NCBI GenBank assembly: GCA_007126515.1
Contig: SLBD01000187.1
Span: 1-32,175 of the forward strand
Origin: Kiritimatiellia bacterium
GTDB taxonomy: Bacteria > Verrucomicrobiota > Kiritimatiellia > SLAD01
Length of the DNA stretch: 32,175 bases
Direction of reading: 5' to 3'
The notes beneath the pieces were generated by a model, which saw nothing but the letters and a program-made list of their open reading frames with translations, made no database searches and was not told where the DNA came from. The translations under genes and the position numbers were made by a program. This document shows, in pieces, positions 1 through 8,624 of this stretch (positions within the stretch are counted from its first letter, which is position 1; every line of letters starts with the position of its first letter).

Positions 1-1393
1 GAACCGATAATCCTTTTTCCACGGCCTTGCGAGCCAGCAGCCCTGCGCCCAGTAGGAGGCTGGGGTTCGAGGTGTTGGTGCAACTGGTGATGGCCGCGAT
101 GACCACCGATCCATGCCGTAGGTCGCCACGATTGGGTACTGTGGCTGTTTGATCAAGCGCCTCTGGAGACAAAGCAAACCCGCGCTTTTCAGGAGATTCT
201 GTGAGGGCTTCTTCAAATGATGATTTCAAGTCGCTCACGAACACGCGATCCTGCGGACGCTTCGGCCCGGCAAGGCTGGGCTGAATGGTTGTTAAGTCCA
301 GTTCAACTTCTTGATCGAATTCGGGCATGACTTCTGACTGACGGAAGAGGCCTTGCTCCTTACAATAGCGTTCGACAAGGTCAATTTGCTCCTCTGAGCG
401 ACCGGTGATGCGGAGATAATCCAAGGTAGCATTGTCGATCGGGAAGAAGCCCATCGTGGCTCCGTATTCTGGCGACATGTTGGCGATCGGAGCACGATCG
501 GCCAGCGTCATGTGATCCAATCCGGGACCAAAGAATTCGACAAAATGTCCAACGACTCCTTTTTCGCGCAGGATTTGTGTGACCGCCAACGCCACATCGG
601 TCGGTGTGGCCCTGTCCGGCAATTCGCCGACTAAGCGGAAACCGGTTACGGTCGGAGTCAAGAGCGGGATCGGTTGGCCCAGCATAGCGGCTTCGGCCTC
701 AATTCCGCCGACGCCCCAGCCGAGCACGCCCATACTATTGATCATGGTTGTGTGGGAATCGGTACCAACAAGAGTGTCTGGATAGGCGACTCGTTGTCCC
801 GCATCATCCTCTGAAGCAGACACGCAGGTCGCGAGATATTCCATGTTTACCTGATGACAAATGCCGAGGCCTGGAGGCAACACACTGAGTTTTTGAAAGG
901 CGCTCTGGCCCCAGCGCAAAAAGCGGTATCGTTCACGATTGCGCTCAAATTCTTTGGCGAGGTTGTATTCGAAGGCGGGCTGATCACCGTACTGGTCTAC
1001 TTGGACCGAGTGATCAATCACCAAATCGACGGGGATTTGCGGCTCGATCTTGGCGGGATCGTGCCCAGCCCGCTGCAAGGCGCTGCGCAATGCTCCCAGA
1101 TCGACCACACACGGGACACCAGTGAAATCCTGCAGCAGAACGCGTGTCGGCATGTATGGATATTCCGTATCGCTTGGGGTGGCTGGCTGCCATTTTGAAA
1201 AGGAAAGCACGTGGTCTTCGGTGTAGGCCGGATGAGCCTGCATACGAATGAGAGACTCTAGTAGAATTTTCAAAGACAAGGGATAGCGGGAAACGTCGCC
1301 ACATCCAGCATCCGCCAAGGCGGCCAAACTGTAGTAATTCACAGTGCCAGACGCCAAGTTCAGCGTCCGCAGGGTCGATTTCGTCACACTCAT
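1..1393 (-). CDS. acnA: Aconitate hydratase (AcnA/IRP1-like), 3' end cut by window edge
   Basis: Interconverts citrate and isocitrate in the cytosolic TCA cycle. The minus frame is open from an ATG at 1393 to the left edge, giving 464 residues of a family that usually has about 890. A strong GGAGG lies 6 bases before this ATG and fixes the start. Recognisable segments are the N-terminal RTLNL...YYSL stretch, the substrate-loop motif GTDSHTTM, GHFVEFFG and PIANMSPEYGATMGFF. The first 4Fe-4S ligand is visible as SCTNTSNP, Cys438. The other two cysteines (the CGPC region) would lie beyond the edge. The gene diverges from the CBM-like gene across a 91-base gap. Whether it is AcnA or the related 2-methylcitrate dehydratase AcnD cannot be decided without the C-terminal half, but AcnA is much more likely. 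Confidence 0.95.
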   Translation of the reverse strand, partial: MSVTKSTLRTLNLASGTVNYYSLAALADAGCGDVSRYPLSLKILLESLIRMQAHPAYTEDHVLSFSKWQPATPSDTEYPYMPTRVLLQDFTGVPCVVDLGALRSALQRAGHDPAKIEPQIPVDLVIDHSVQVDQYGDQPAFEYNLAKEFERNRERYRFLRWGQSAFQKLSVLPPGLGICHQVNMEYLATCVSASEDDAGQRVAYPDTLVGTDSHTTMINSMGVLGWGVGGIEAEAAMLGQPIPLLTPTVTGFRLVGELPDRATPTDVALAVTQILREKGVVGHFVEFFGPGLDHMTLADRAPIANMSPEYGATMGFFPIDNATLDYLRITGRSEEQIDLVERYCKEQGLFRQSEVMPEFDQEVELDLTTIQPSLAGPKRPQDRVFVSDLKSSFEEALTESPEKRGFALSPEALDQTATVPNRGDLRHGSVVIAAITSCTNTSNPSLLLGAGLLARKAVEKGLSV

Positions 1394-1438
1394 TTATTTC
1401 CTCCAACGGTAGATATGTTCGCTTGTGGTCGTGAAGAG

Positions 1439-1452
1439 TACAGAATACTGTA
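1439..1452. promoter_or_regulatory. Short dyad in the acn/CBM divergent gap, possible operator
   Basis: A perfect inverted repeat, TACAG-AATA-CTGTA, lies in the only gap between the divergent aconitase and CBM-like genes. Five-base arms in this position fit a regulator site, but such a short dyad can also occur by chance. No regulator gene is adjacent. Confidence 0.2.
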
Positions 1453-1484
1453 GGTTAGACAAAAGAAAAAATAGGGCAGGTTGG

Positions 1485-1829
1485 ATGATCACGCAAATGA
1501 ATAAAGTCGCAGACACAGAACTTTACGAAGTGGAGTTCAATCTGGGTCATTTCTCGCAGCAGGGGCGCCAAATGATTGTCACAGGTGACTTCATCAATTG
1601 GACTCTGCAACCTGCTCCCCGTGCCAGTGGCTTTGTCGCCACGCAAGGGACATCGAATACGTTTTCCCACAAACTGCCGGTCGGCAGTTATGAGTACAAG
1701 TACTATGACTTGCTGCATGCGGAATGGATGGAAATTGACCGCTATCCCGACATTTACCGAGGATTTTACTGGGATTATGTGATCAATCCGTATGGGACGA
1801 TGAATTGCATCGTGCATGTGCGGGGATAA
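1485..1829 (+). CDS. Stand-alone glycogen-binding-like protein (CBM48/AMPK-type)
   Basis: A 114-residue protein that appears to be a single early-set carbohydrate-binding domain. The family pattern is visible: a beta strand ending in IVTGDFINWT (about residues 30-39), LPVGSYEYKYYD in the middle, and the C-terminal NPYGTMNCIVHV that matches the NPYG-x-N-xx-V ending of glycogen-binding domains in AMPK-beta and branching enzymes. There is no signal peptide and no catalytic domain, so it should be cytosolic. The ATG at 1485 follows a GGGCAGG; an in-frame upstream start at 1425 would add 20 residues with no domain match, and a second ATG lies at 1497. It ends 72 bases before pgi. Binding to glycogen or a partner kinase or enzyme is an inference from the fold. 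Confidence 0.75.
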   Translation: MITQMNKVADTELYEVEFNLGHFSQQGRQMIVTGDFINWTLQPAPRASGFVATQGTSNTFSHKLPVGSYEYKYYDLLHAEWMEIDRYPDIYRGFYWDYVINPYGTMNCIVHVRG

Positions 1830-1837
1830 GCTAGCAT

Positions 1838-1866
1838 TTGCCAAAGCGCGGCGGCTTGCCTACAAT
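1838..1866 (+). promoter_or_regulatory. Sigma70-like promoter for pgi
   Basis: TTGCCA (1838-1843) and TACAAT (1861-1866) are separated by exactly 17 bases, close to the TTGACA/TATAAT consensus. The element lies just after the CBM-like stop codon and about 36 bases before the pgi start, so pgi can be transcribed independently. Transcription should begin near 1873. Confidence 0.65.
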
Positions 1867-1901
1867 GCTCCTTATTATTCATTTTCTAATGAGGAGTCTT
1901 T

Positions 1902-3518
1902 ATGGAACATTCACAAGCATGGCAGGCGTTGGCAGAGCATTTTAAGGAAGTTAAAGACAACCATTTGCGGGATTGGTTTGCATCGGATCCCGAACGAGCG
2001 GAGACGTTCTCCATGGAGGTCGACGGCTTGTTCCTGGACTATTCCAAGAATCGCGTTGAGGCAAAGACGCTTGAGCTCTTAAGCCAACTGGCCGCAGAGG
2101 CTCAAGTTAAAGAGGCTGCGGCCGCGATGCTCTCGGGCCAGAAAATCAATCAGACTGAGAACCGTGCCGTCTTGCATACTGCCTTACGCAATCGATCCGG
2201 ATCACCCGTTGTCGTGGACGGGGTGGATGTGATGCCGGAGGTGCAGCGGGTGCTGGATCAGATGGCGCAGTTTGCGAACCGTGTCCGCTCGGGGGATTGG
2301 GTCGGATTCACTGGCAAGCGCATTCGGCGTGTCATTAACATCGGCATCGGCGGCTCTGATCTCGGCCCAGTGATGGCGTATGAAGCGTTGAAACCTTATA
2401 GTGACCGGACGTTAAATGTGAGGTTTGTGTCGAATGTCGACGGGACCCATTTGGCGGAGGCCATTCACGATGCCATCCCCGATGAAACGCTCTTCATCGT
2501 CGCGTCGAAGACGTTTACAACGCAAGAGACATTAACCAATGCTGAAAGCGCCAAGGCTTGGCTGCTAGAAGCGCTCGGCGATCCAGCGGCGGTGGCGCGG
2601 CATTTTGTCGCAGTCTCGACGAATGGTGAAAAGGTGGCGGCGTTTGGGATCGATACGGACAACATGTTCGAGTTCTGGGATTGGGTAGGGGGACGCTACT
2701 CACTGTGCTCCGCGATCGGCTTGTCGTTAATGGTGGCGATTGGTCCGGATCATTTTAACCAAATGTTGGATGGGTTCCATGCGATGGATCGGCACTTTGC
2801 CACGGCGCCCTATGCTGAGAATATGCCCGTCCTGCTGGCGCTGTTGGGGATCTGGTATAATAACTTTTTTGGTGCGGAAAGCCATGCCTTATTGCCTTAT
2901 GACCAGTACCTGTCGCGCTTCCCCGCCTATTTCCAGCAATGCGATATGGAAAGCAATGGCAAGTCGATTGATCAACAAGGAAACCGGGTGACGTGTCAGA
3001 CGGGACCAATCATTTGGGGGGAGCCGGGCACCAACGGTCAGCACGCGTTCTATCAACTTTTGCACCAAGGGACCAAGCTGGTGCCATGTGATTTTATTGG
3101 TTTTCATCATTCGCAAAACCCGATTGGCGATCATCATGTCAAATTAATGGCTAATTTCTTTGCGCAAACAGAGGCGCTGGCGTTCGGCAAGACAAAGGAT
3201 GACGTAGAAGCCGAAGGAACGGCTCCTGAGCTCGTCCCGCACCGCGTGTTTGAGGGGAATCGACCGACTAACACCTTGTTGGCCGACCGCCTGACTCCGT
3301 TCGTGTTGGGGCAATTGATTGCGCTGTATGAGCACAAGGTGTTTGTGCAAGGGGTGATTTGGAACATCTATTCCTTTGATCAATGGGGCGTTGAACTCGG
3401 CAAGCAATTAGCCGGACGCATTTTGGCGGAGCTGACTGCAGAGGATGATGCCGACTTGCCGCATGACTCATCCACGCAGCAGCTGATTCGACGTTTTCGT
3501 CAGTCACGACAGGGATAG
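1902..3518 (+). CDS. pgi: Glucose-6-phosphate isomerase
   Basis: Interconverts glucose-6-phosphate and fructose-6-phosphate in glycolysis and gluconeogenesis. At 538 residues it matches the long bacterial form (E. coli about 549). Sugar-phosphate-binding [10 protein letters not shown] is at about residues 147-156. The central active-site segments [20 protein letters not shown] (with the catalytic Glu) and [15 protein letters not shown] (with the ring-opening His) are all present. The C-terminal family signature ends [10 protein letters not shown], with the catalytic Lys. A TGAGGAG Shine-Dalgarno lies 5 bases before the ATG. The zinc-ribbon gene begins 4 bases after its stop, so the two are probably co-transcribed. 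Its position next to a glycogen-binding-like protein fits central storage-sugar metabolism. Confidence 0.97.
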   Translation: MEHSQAWQALAEHFKEVKDNHLRDWFASDPERAETFSMEVDGLFLDYSKNRVEAKTLELLSQLAAEAQVKEAAAAMLSGQKINQTENRAVLHTALRNRSGSPVVVDGVDVMPEVQRVLDQMAQFANRVRSGDWVGFTGKRIRRVINIGIGGSDLGPVMAYEALKPYSDRTLNVRFVSNVDGTHLAEAIHDAIPDETLFIVASKTFTTQETLTNAESAKAWLLEALGDPAAVARHFVAVSTNGEKVAAFGIDTDNMFEFWDWVGGRYSLCSAIGLSLMVAIGPDHFNQMLDGFHAMDRHFATAPYAENMPVLLALLGIWYNNFFGAESHALLPYDQYLSRFPAYFQQCDMESNGKSIDQQGNRVTCQTGPIIWGEPGTNGQHAFYQLLHQGTKLVPCDFIGFHHSQNPIGDHHVKLMANFFAQTEALAFGKTKDDVEAEGTAPELVPHRVFEGNRPTNTLLADRLTPFVLGQLIALYEHKVFVQGVIWNIYSFDQWGVELGKQLAGRILAELTAEDDADLPHDSSTQQLIRRFRQSRQG

Positions 3519-3522
3519 GGCA

Positions 3523-3915
3523 ATGGCTGCAGGCGCAGAAATTGTCTGTTCGGCCTGTGGGGCAGAGGCGTTGGTGGTCCGCCAACCCGTGTATGAGGGA
3601 TTTAAAAAGGTTGGGGAGGAGTTTTTGTGCTCGGCCTGTGGGCATGTCTACTCATCGGAAGCCGATGTGCCCTTCAAGTCGGGAGGGCCTACACCCATCC
3701 TTTTTACTGAGACGGATCGGTCCCCAACGCCTCACCTGTTTGATGCGGCTGAAAACGAACAGCTCTGCCGATATTGCGCCAACTACGTGATCAACCCCTT
3801 CACCCAGTGGTGTAGCCTGCATCGCCGTGAAGTCGAGGCGACGGACAGTTGTGATCAATTTACTCGACGCGAAAATACAGATGATGCGGCGCCAGATCGC
3901 GATGAACCCGAATGA
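3523..3915 (+). CDS. Small multi-zinc-ribbon protein of unknown function
   Basis: A 130-residue protein with three cysteine clusters. Two are near-identical CSACG knuckles (residues about 9-13 and 36-40), which together can form one C4 zinc ribbon. The third, CRYC...WCSLH...SCDQF at about 83-113, is a separate cysteine- and histidine-rich module whose pattern resembles small iron- or zinc-binding domains. The last 20 residues are acidic. No signal peptide or membrane segment is seen. The gene starts 4 bases after the pgi stop and overlaps the convergent GH31 gene by 56 bases at its 3' end. I do not recognise a named family. A nucleic-acid or protein adaptor role is possible but unsupported. 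Confidence 0.8.
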   Translation: MAAGAEIVCSACGAEALVVRQPVYEGFKKVGEEFLCSACGHVYSSEADVPFKSGGPTPILFTETDRSPTPHLFDAAENEQLCRYCANYVINPFTQWCSLHRREVEATDSCDQFTRRENTDDAAPDRDEPE

Positions 3916-6430
3916 GGATATCGTTTATCCCAGAGATCAAGACCGCTGGAGTCCGATCTTGATCGCGTTCGGGATTGCGATGAGTGGGGCGGTCGAGAAC
4001 TTCGCGTCCGTTTACCCAGATAGTAATGCCATCACCGCTACCGGTGACCAGATATACCCGCTGCGGTGAATCAGATTGGATTTGGGTGAATAGATAACTG
4101 CTGCTGAATCCGTCTCCGCCAAGCCAACGGGATACATCCATTCGTCCTTCACGTTCGATGATTTCGTCGGGTAGCCGCTGCCATGTAAGGCTCTCTCCGT
4201 GTTGTCCGGAATAGGCATCACCCAAATCAATTTCAGTCGGGTCCACATTCAAAGGAGAGCCGACACCCCCAGAGAAAAGGCCAAGGCCATGCCACTGAGG
4301 CGATACCACGACTTCCATGGTTCGACTTGGATGATCTGCTTCTTCTCCTCGCAATTCCAACCGCAGCGGATACGTGCCGGGTGGCGTCTCAGTGAGAGCG
4401 GATACTTCGAATATCACCGGACGACTCTCGCCTGGTTCCAGTGAAAATCGGATAATTTGATTCGGTGTCACAGCGATGCCGGGGGCGGGTGCCAAACGAA
4501 TCCCAAATGGCTGAGGCGTGTCGCTATGATTTGTCACTGCATATTCAAAACGCTCAATCGGACGATTGGAGTTCAGAAAGCGGCGCGTTGGAACAATGCC
4601 TCTTTGATTCGGTTCTCCGGTCATGAGCACCTGAACTGGCAGATCCTCTGGGACTGGAGCCCCCTCGAACAAATCTCCAAAGCGATGGTGGGCCGATGCG
4701 CGAACAAAGGCAGGTAGTTCATGCAAAGCGGGCGAGCGTTCGATTGTGGCGGGGCCGATAATTTGTTCGCCCGTCCATAAATCGATCCAGGTGTCAGCGG
4801 GGAGGTAGATGGTTCTGGAGCGCGTTTGATCCACTTGCGGTGCAAACAGTAATTCCGGTCCCAGCATGAATTGGTCATCAATTGAATGGGTTTCTGGATC
4901 ATCTCCGAAATGCCAGATCAACGGGCGCAGAATCGGGATTCCTTCGTTAACCGCATCTTGTCCCCACTCCGAGAGCCAAGGCTGGAGCCGTTCCCGGACC
5001 TGAAAATAGAAGGCGGCGATCGCTATTGTTTCTTCGTCGTACTGCCAGGGCTCGCGACCCTCGACCCCATGAAACTGCATAATGGGCGAGACCGCTCCAA
5101 ATTGCAGCCAGCGGATATATAATTCCTTTTCGGGGATCCCTGAATATGCGCCGATATCGTGGCCCCATAAGGGGAATCCGCTCAGAGAGGCCGAGAGTCC
5201 GGCTCGAATCACCGGTGCCAATCGGTTCCATTCCGCATGCTGGTCGCCAGCCCAAAGAGTACTCAAGCCGGCATTCAACGGGCCCGCTGAGCGAGCGAAT
5301 GTAATGCCTTCGCGCCCGGCCTCAGCGAATGCATCCAACGAAGCCCGTTGGTAGTAGTACGGGTGCTGATTGTGAAAGACGGGGTCAGGCATGTGTTCGC
5401 CCCCATCTGTCTTGAAGCCGCTGACGCCCATTTCTATTAGAGGGACATGCAAATCCCGCCACCAATCGCGCGCTTCTTGAATGCGAAAGTCAATCTTTCG
5501 GCCACCCTCCAACCAGCGAACGATATGTTCGGACCCATCCTCATTTAACACCAGCCATCCGTTTTCGTGGGCCATCTCATAGGCCTCCGAATTCGTCCAC
5601 ACGCTGGGGGTAATCCAGCAGAGGACACGGACTCCAGATTCTTTCAAATCCTGCATCCAAGTAATCGGAAGAGGATACCGCCTGCGCTCAAAGCGGAAGT
5701 TGTGTAATTGCTCCGCCCACGCTTCCAAAACAACAACTCCCAGCGGCATTTCCAACGCTGCCATTCGATTGACGATGGCTGAGACTTCGTCTGATCCGAA
5801 ATAGGAATTGCGCGACATCCACGGGCGAAAGATCCAGTAAGGAGCGGAGCGGGGGCGTCCCACCAAGGCCGTGTAGGTGCGTGAGATTTCCTCTGGTGTA
5901 CCTTCGAAATAAATCAATTCAACTCCCTCATCGGGAATGAGAATGCGAAACGTGTTTTCTTGACTATAGCCAATGTCAAACTGAACTCGTCCCGGGTGAT
6001 TAATGAACAGACCGTACCCACGTGAACTGATAAAGAACGGCACGGCTAGATACGATGTATCGATACGATTCCAACCGTCCGTCACCCAGTGCTCCAGCTG
6101 ACTGCCTCGCAAGTTGAATGCATCGAGTCGTTGCCCGCATCCCCAGATTGCTTCTCCGGCGTGCAAGTAAAACGAAAGGACAGTCTGGTCGGGGCCAATC
6201 TCGGTCACAGAAAAGCCATCAAGATTAATTGTTTCGACCAAGGTCGGAGTCTTCAGCAATTCATAGCGATGAGTGGGCGATCCGATTTGCAATCGGCGGA
6301 CCGAGTCCAAACGGGGGGAAGGGGATTCGTTCATAGGGGACTCCGAGGCAGGCGGTTGTTCGGATTGAACAGAGTGATGTGTCAACAGTGCGGCGGTCAA
6401 CAACGGGTAGAGCCATAGATATGTTTTCAT
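3860..6430 (-). CDS. Exported glycoside hydrolase family 31 (alpha-glucosidase/alpha-xylosidase type) with C-terminal beta domains
   Basis: A retaining alpha-glycosidase of 856 residues. I start it at the ATG at 6430 because residues 1-23 then form a signal peptide (MKTY, hydrophobic core, short exit). A longer in-frame start at 6574 would bury that segment inside the protein. The GH31 N-terminal beta domain is followed by a barrel with the nucleophile in GFKTDGGE (Asp342) and the likely acid/base in WAGDQHAEW (Asp396). GHDIGAYSG and RWLQFGAVSPIMQFHG are also typical of the family. After about residue 610 comes an NEW3/immunoglobulin-like region (about 640-715) and a C-terminal beta region resembling PA14 or galactose-binding modules. 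It therefore probably acts outside the cytoplasm on oligosaccharides. The exact sugar cannot be assigned. Confidence 0.9.
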   Translation of the reverse strand: MKTYLWLYPLLTAALLTHHSVQSEQPPASESPMNESPSPRLDSVRRLQIGSPTHRYELLKTPTLVETINLDGFSVTEIGPDQTVLSFYLHAGEAIWGCGQRLDAFNLRGSQLEHWVTDGWNRIDTSYLAVPFFISSRGYGLFINHPGRVQFDIGYSQENTFRILIPDEGVELIYFEGTPEEISRTYTALVGRPRSAPYWIFRPWMSRNSYFGSDEVSAIVNRMAALEMPLGVVVLEAWAEQLHNFRFERRRYPLPITWMQDLKESGVRVLCWITPSVWTNSEAYEMAHENGWLVLNEDGSEHIVRWLEGGRKIDFRIQEARDWWRDLHVPLIEMGVSGFKTDGGEHMPDPVFHNQHPYYYQRASLDAFAEAGREGITFARSAGPLNAGLSTLWAGDQHAEWNRLAPVIRAGLSASLSGFPLWGHDIGAYSGIPEKELYIRWLQFGAVSPIMQFHGVEGREPWQYDEETIAIAAFYFQVRERLQPWLSEWGQDAVNEGIPILRPLIWHFGDDPETHSIDDQFMLGPELLFAPQVDQTRSRTIYLPADTWIDLWTGEQIIGPATIERSPALHELPAFVRASAHHRFGDLFEGAPVPEDLPVQVLMTGEPNQRGIVPTRRFLNSNRPIERFEYAVTNHSDTPQPFGIRLAPAPGIAVTPNQIIRFSLEPGESRPVIFEVSALTETPPGTYPLRLELRGEEADHPSRTMEVVVSPQWHGLGLFSGGVGSPLNVDPTEIDLGDAYSGQHGESLTWQRLPDEIIEREGRMDVSRWLGGDGFSSSYLFTQIQSDSPQRVYLVTGSGDGITIWVNGREVLDRPTHRNPERDQDRTPAVLISGINDILIRVHRDLAPHHLYFRVE

Positions 6431-6736
6431 CCATGCAAGAGTAAAATTATGATCGGGTGTCTGACAACCCGAATCCTTGGCGAAGCAGCACGGAGGACCC
6501 GCCTTCGCAGAGCCTCGGTCTACAAAGACAATGCGAATGTGCCGCAATTCTAATTTCCTCCGATTTCTGCACACGACTCGCTCGGGGAGCTCGCCCTACC
6601 TCGTTTTGTCGGGAAAGGGCGAATTGAAAGGGTGGGCGAGGCAATCCTGCCGAGCCGAGATTCGGAAAGGGAGTTCAAAATACGAATGGCTGACTTCTTT
6701 GACAAAATGATTGGAAGAATCAAGTCATGATCGGCT
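6431..6736. other. Divergent intergenic region with repeats, no gene seen
   Basis: These 306 bases separate the GH31 gene (leftward) from the glycosyltransferase gene (rightward). They contain a dyad GCGAAG/CTTCGC (6480-6508) and one copy of a hairpin repeat (6575-6658). Reading frames here are translations of repeat sequence and show no protein family. Promoters for both flanking genes should lie here, but I cannot place them confidently. Confidence 0.6.
6575..6658 (-). repeat. Dispersed hairpin repeat, copy 1 (opposite orientation to copy 2)
   Basis: Two arms flank a spacer of about 29 bases. The arm at 6575-6600 contains GGGGAGCTCGCCCTACC. The arm at 6630-6658 contains GGTGGGCGAGGCA and CTGCCGAGCCG. 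Read as reverse complement, both arms line up in order with the arms at 14209-14284, with only a few mismatches (24 of 26 bases match in the better arm). The spacers are unrelated. This makes it a family of dispersed palindromic elements rather than a chance hairpin. Confidence 0.75.
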
Positions 6737-8002
6737 ATGATTGTCGATCATCGGGACTATCGGAATAATACAAAAACGAAAATGGATTGGGTACTTTTAC
6801 TGATTGGATTGAGTTGTGGTGGGGTGATATTTCATACCTACATCGGATATCCACTGCTGATTTATTGGCTTTTCCGCAGTTGCGGTCTTCCGGTGAAGAA
6901 GCAGGATTTGCAAGAGCGTTGTTCAATTGTCATCGCCGCATACAATGAAGCAAACACGTTACCCGCCAAGCTTCAGTTGTTGCTGGCCAGCGATAACGAA
7001 CCTCTGATTGCGCAAATCTTGATCGGCTCCGACGGGTCAACGGACGGGACTGAGGCGGCTGTAGAGGCTGTTGGTGATTCGCGCATTCGTGTGATTCGGT
7101 TCAACAAACGGCGCGGTAAGCCTGCCCTGTTGAATGAGCTGATCCCCGCCTGCGGCAGTGGCATCGTTGTGCTCACGGATGCCCGGCAAGAGATTGCGGA
7201 CGGGGCGATTGCCGGCTTGCTGCGCAATTTCGCTGATCCAGCGGTGGGTGTTGTTTCAGGCGAACTGATTTTTCGGACGGGTACGGGGCCGAGCGCGACC
7301 GCCGTGGGTATGGACACCTATTGGCGTTATGAAAAATGGATTCGGCGGGCGGAAGGACAATTCCGTTCCGTGCCTGGGGCCACAGGCGCCTTGTACGCCA
7401 TTCGCTGCGACGAGTTTCGCCCGATCCCACCTGAAATGCTCTTGGACGATGTAGCCATCCCTATGCAGATTATTTGTCGCGGTTGGCGGTGTGTGTTCGA
7501 GCCGGAAGCGGTGGTCTATGATGTTCCTTCGGTGGCCGGTCGCGCCGAGGATGCCCGCAAACGCCGGACGATCGCTGGCAACATTCAATTGGCCCTCCGT
7601 ATGCCTGAACTTCTGCTGCCCACGCATAATCCAATTTGGTTTGAGTTTATGTCTCACAAAATGATCCGCCTATTGTCTCCGCTTTGCCTGCTTGTCTTAT
7701 TGCTGACGACGGCGCTTGGGACGGGGCTCGGCTTTCTGACTGATGATCGCGCTGAGGCTTGGCAATGGGTGTTCAGAAGTCTTTTCATCGCTCAAGCCGC
7801 TTTCTATCTTCTTGCCGGATTTGGATCGACTCGCTGGGGGAGAGGAACTCGTCTAGCTGTGGTCGCGGCCATGTTTATTCGCCTCAACTGGGTAACTTGT
7901 CTGGCCTGGCTGGATGCGTGGGCAGGTCGTTTTCGTGTCGATTGGCAAAGGTCGTCAGCGCTGGACACATCAGGAAATGAGACATCCTCAGCGAACAGCT
8001 AA
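6737..8002 (+). CDS. Membrane glycosyltransferase family 2
   Basis: Transfers a nucleotide-activated sugar at the membrane, probably to an envelope polysaccharide or lipid-linked glycan. The 421-residue protein has an N-terminal membrane helix (about 18-45) and a GT-A domain starting CSIVIAAYNE (62-71). Donor-binding acids are visible in GSDGSTDGT (98-105) and LTDAR (146-150). LLDDVAIP and RRTIAGN correspond to the ED and QxxRW-like regions. Three C-terminal helices follow at about 309-333, 344-362 and 371-390. No convincing Shine-Dalgarno marks the start; an ATG at 6782 is an alternative that would begin directly at the first helix. Its 3' end overlaps the convergent SOUL gene by 15 bases. 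The sugar and acceptor are unknown. Confidence 0.88.
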   Translation: MIVDHRDYRNNTKTKMDWVLLLIGLSCGGVIFHTYIGYPLLIYWLFRSCGLPVKKQDLQERCSIVIAAYNEANTLPAKLQLLLASDNEPLIAQILIGSDGSTDGTEAAVEAVGDSRIRVIRFNKRRGKPALLNELIPACGSGIVVLTDARQEIADGAIAGLLRNFADPAVGVVSGELIFRTGTGPSATAVGMDTYWRYEKWIRRAEGQFRSVPGATGALYAIRCDEFRPIPPEMLLDDVAIPMQIICRGWRCVFEPEAVVYDVPSVAGRAEDARKRRTIAGNIQLALRMPELLLPTHNPIWFEFMSHKMIRLLSPLCLLVLLLTTALGTGLGFLTDDRAEAWQWVFRSLFIAQAAFYLLAGFGSTRWGRGTRLAVVAAMFIRLNWVTCLAWLDAWAGRFRVDWQRSSALDTSGNETSSANS

Positions 8003-8620
8003 CTCGTCGGATGCAACCGGAATTAAAATTTCATTGCGGCGCATGAACCACGGCGTAAACGGAGCGTTGTAGCGGGCCCATACAGGCTCTCCGACAATCT
8101 CCCAGTTATGAGCTTTGATCCATTCGTTCAACGCCTCCTTATGTTCGTGAAAACTGCGTTCGCTCCAGCGACCTGAGTAGCGCACAGCCGCCATTCGGCG
8201 GGCCGGGATTTCGCGTAATCGTACCTCTGGGTCACGCGGCTGCGGAACGGTCTCCATCGTGTACGTTGCTGGCATCATGAAGCTGACTGCCCATCGGTCG
8301 CCTTCCGCGACTTGTCCGACGGGTGCCGTCATCGCGATTTTTTCACCCGCTGGCTTTTGTCCTACAGGAGAGGTCATCGCAATCCGGTTTTGAGAGTGGT
8401 TGTGACCGGAGATATATTGGAACAGCGTGTTAAAGGCGCGATTCCCTGCCTGCTCAAAGTCGCTCGTCACGACGACTTCTGCCACAATTTGCGGCTCATA
8501 ATCTCGCAACTCGAAGTCATCTTCCTCGAAGATTACGGTGAATGCTGCTTCTTCGGTAGCGTCTGACTGTGTGATTGTTGCCCCCATTAACAGTAAAATT
8601 ATCAATCTTGTATATCTCAT
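7988..8620 (-). CDS. Exported SOUL-family (heme-binding-like) protein
   Basis: A 210-residue protein of the SOUL/HBP family, whose animal members bind haem or related tetrapyrroles; bacterial roles are mostly undefined. Family marks are FTVIFEEDDFELRDYEPQIV after the leader, two IAMT(S/A)PVGQ repeats, SFMMPATYTMETVP in the middle and RRNEILIPV at the end. I start at the ATG at 8620 because it gives a clean signal peptide (about residues 1-21). A longer frame to 8695 would overlap the upstream nucleotidyltransferase and hide the leader. The start lies 4 bases after that gene's stop, so the two are likely translationally coupled. Hydrophobicity of the leader suggests a periplasmic or outer-surface location. 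Confidence 0.87.
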   Translation of the reverse strand: MRYTRLIILLLMGATITQSDATEEAAFTVIFEEDDFELRDYEPQIVAEVVVTSDFEQAGNRAFNTLFQYISGHNHSQNRIAMTSPVGQKPAGEKIAMTAPVGQVAEGDRWAVSFMMPATYTMETVPQPRDPEVRLREIPARRMAAVRYSGRWSERSFHEHKEALNEWIKAHNWEIVGEPVWARYNAPFTPWFMRRNEILIPVASDELAVR

Positions 8621-8624
8621 CACA

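Noticed and set aside
1417-1450. Promoter-like pair TTGTGG/TACTGT before the CBM-like gene
   Set aside because: Each box matches the consensus at only about half its positions, so it is no better than chance.
6431-6574. Longer GH31 start at 6574
   Set aside because: It would place a clear signal peptide about 50 residues inside the protein, and the added region is intergenic repeat-rich DNA.
6447-6710. Open frames of 65-77 codons on both strands in the GH31/GT2 gap
   Set aside because: They are translations of hairpin repeat sequence, without family similarity or ribosome sites.
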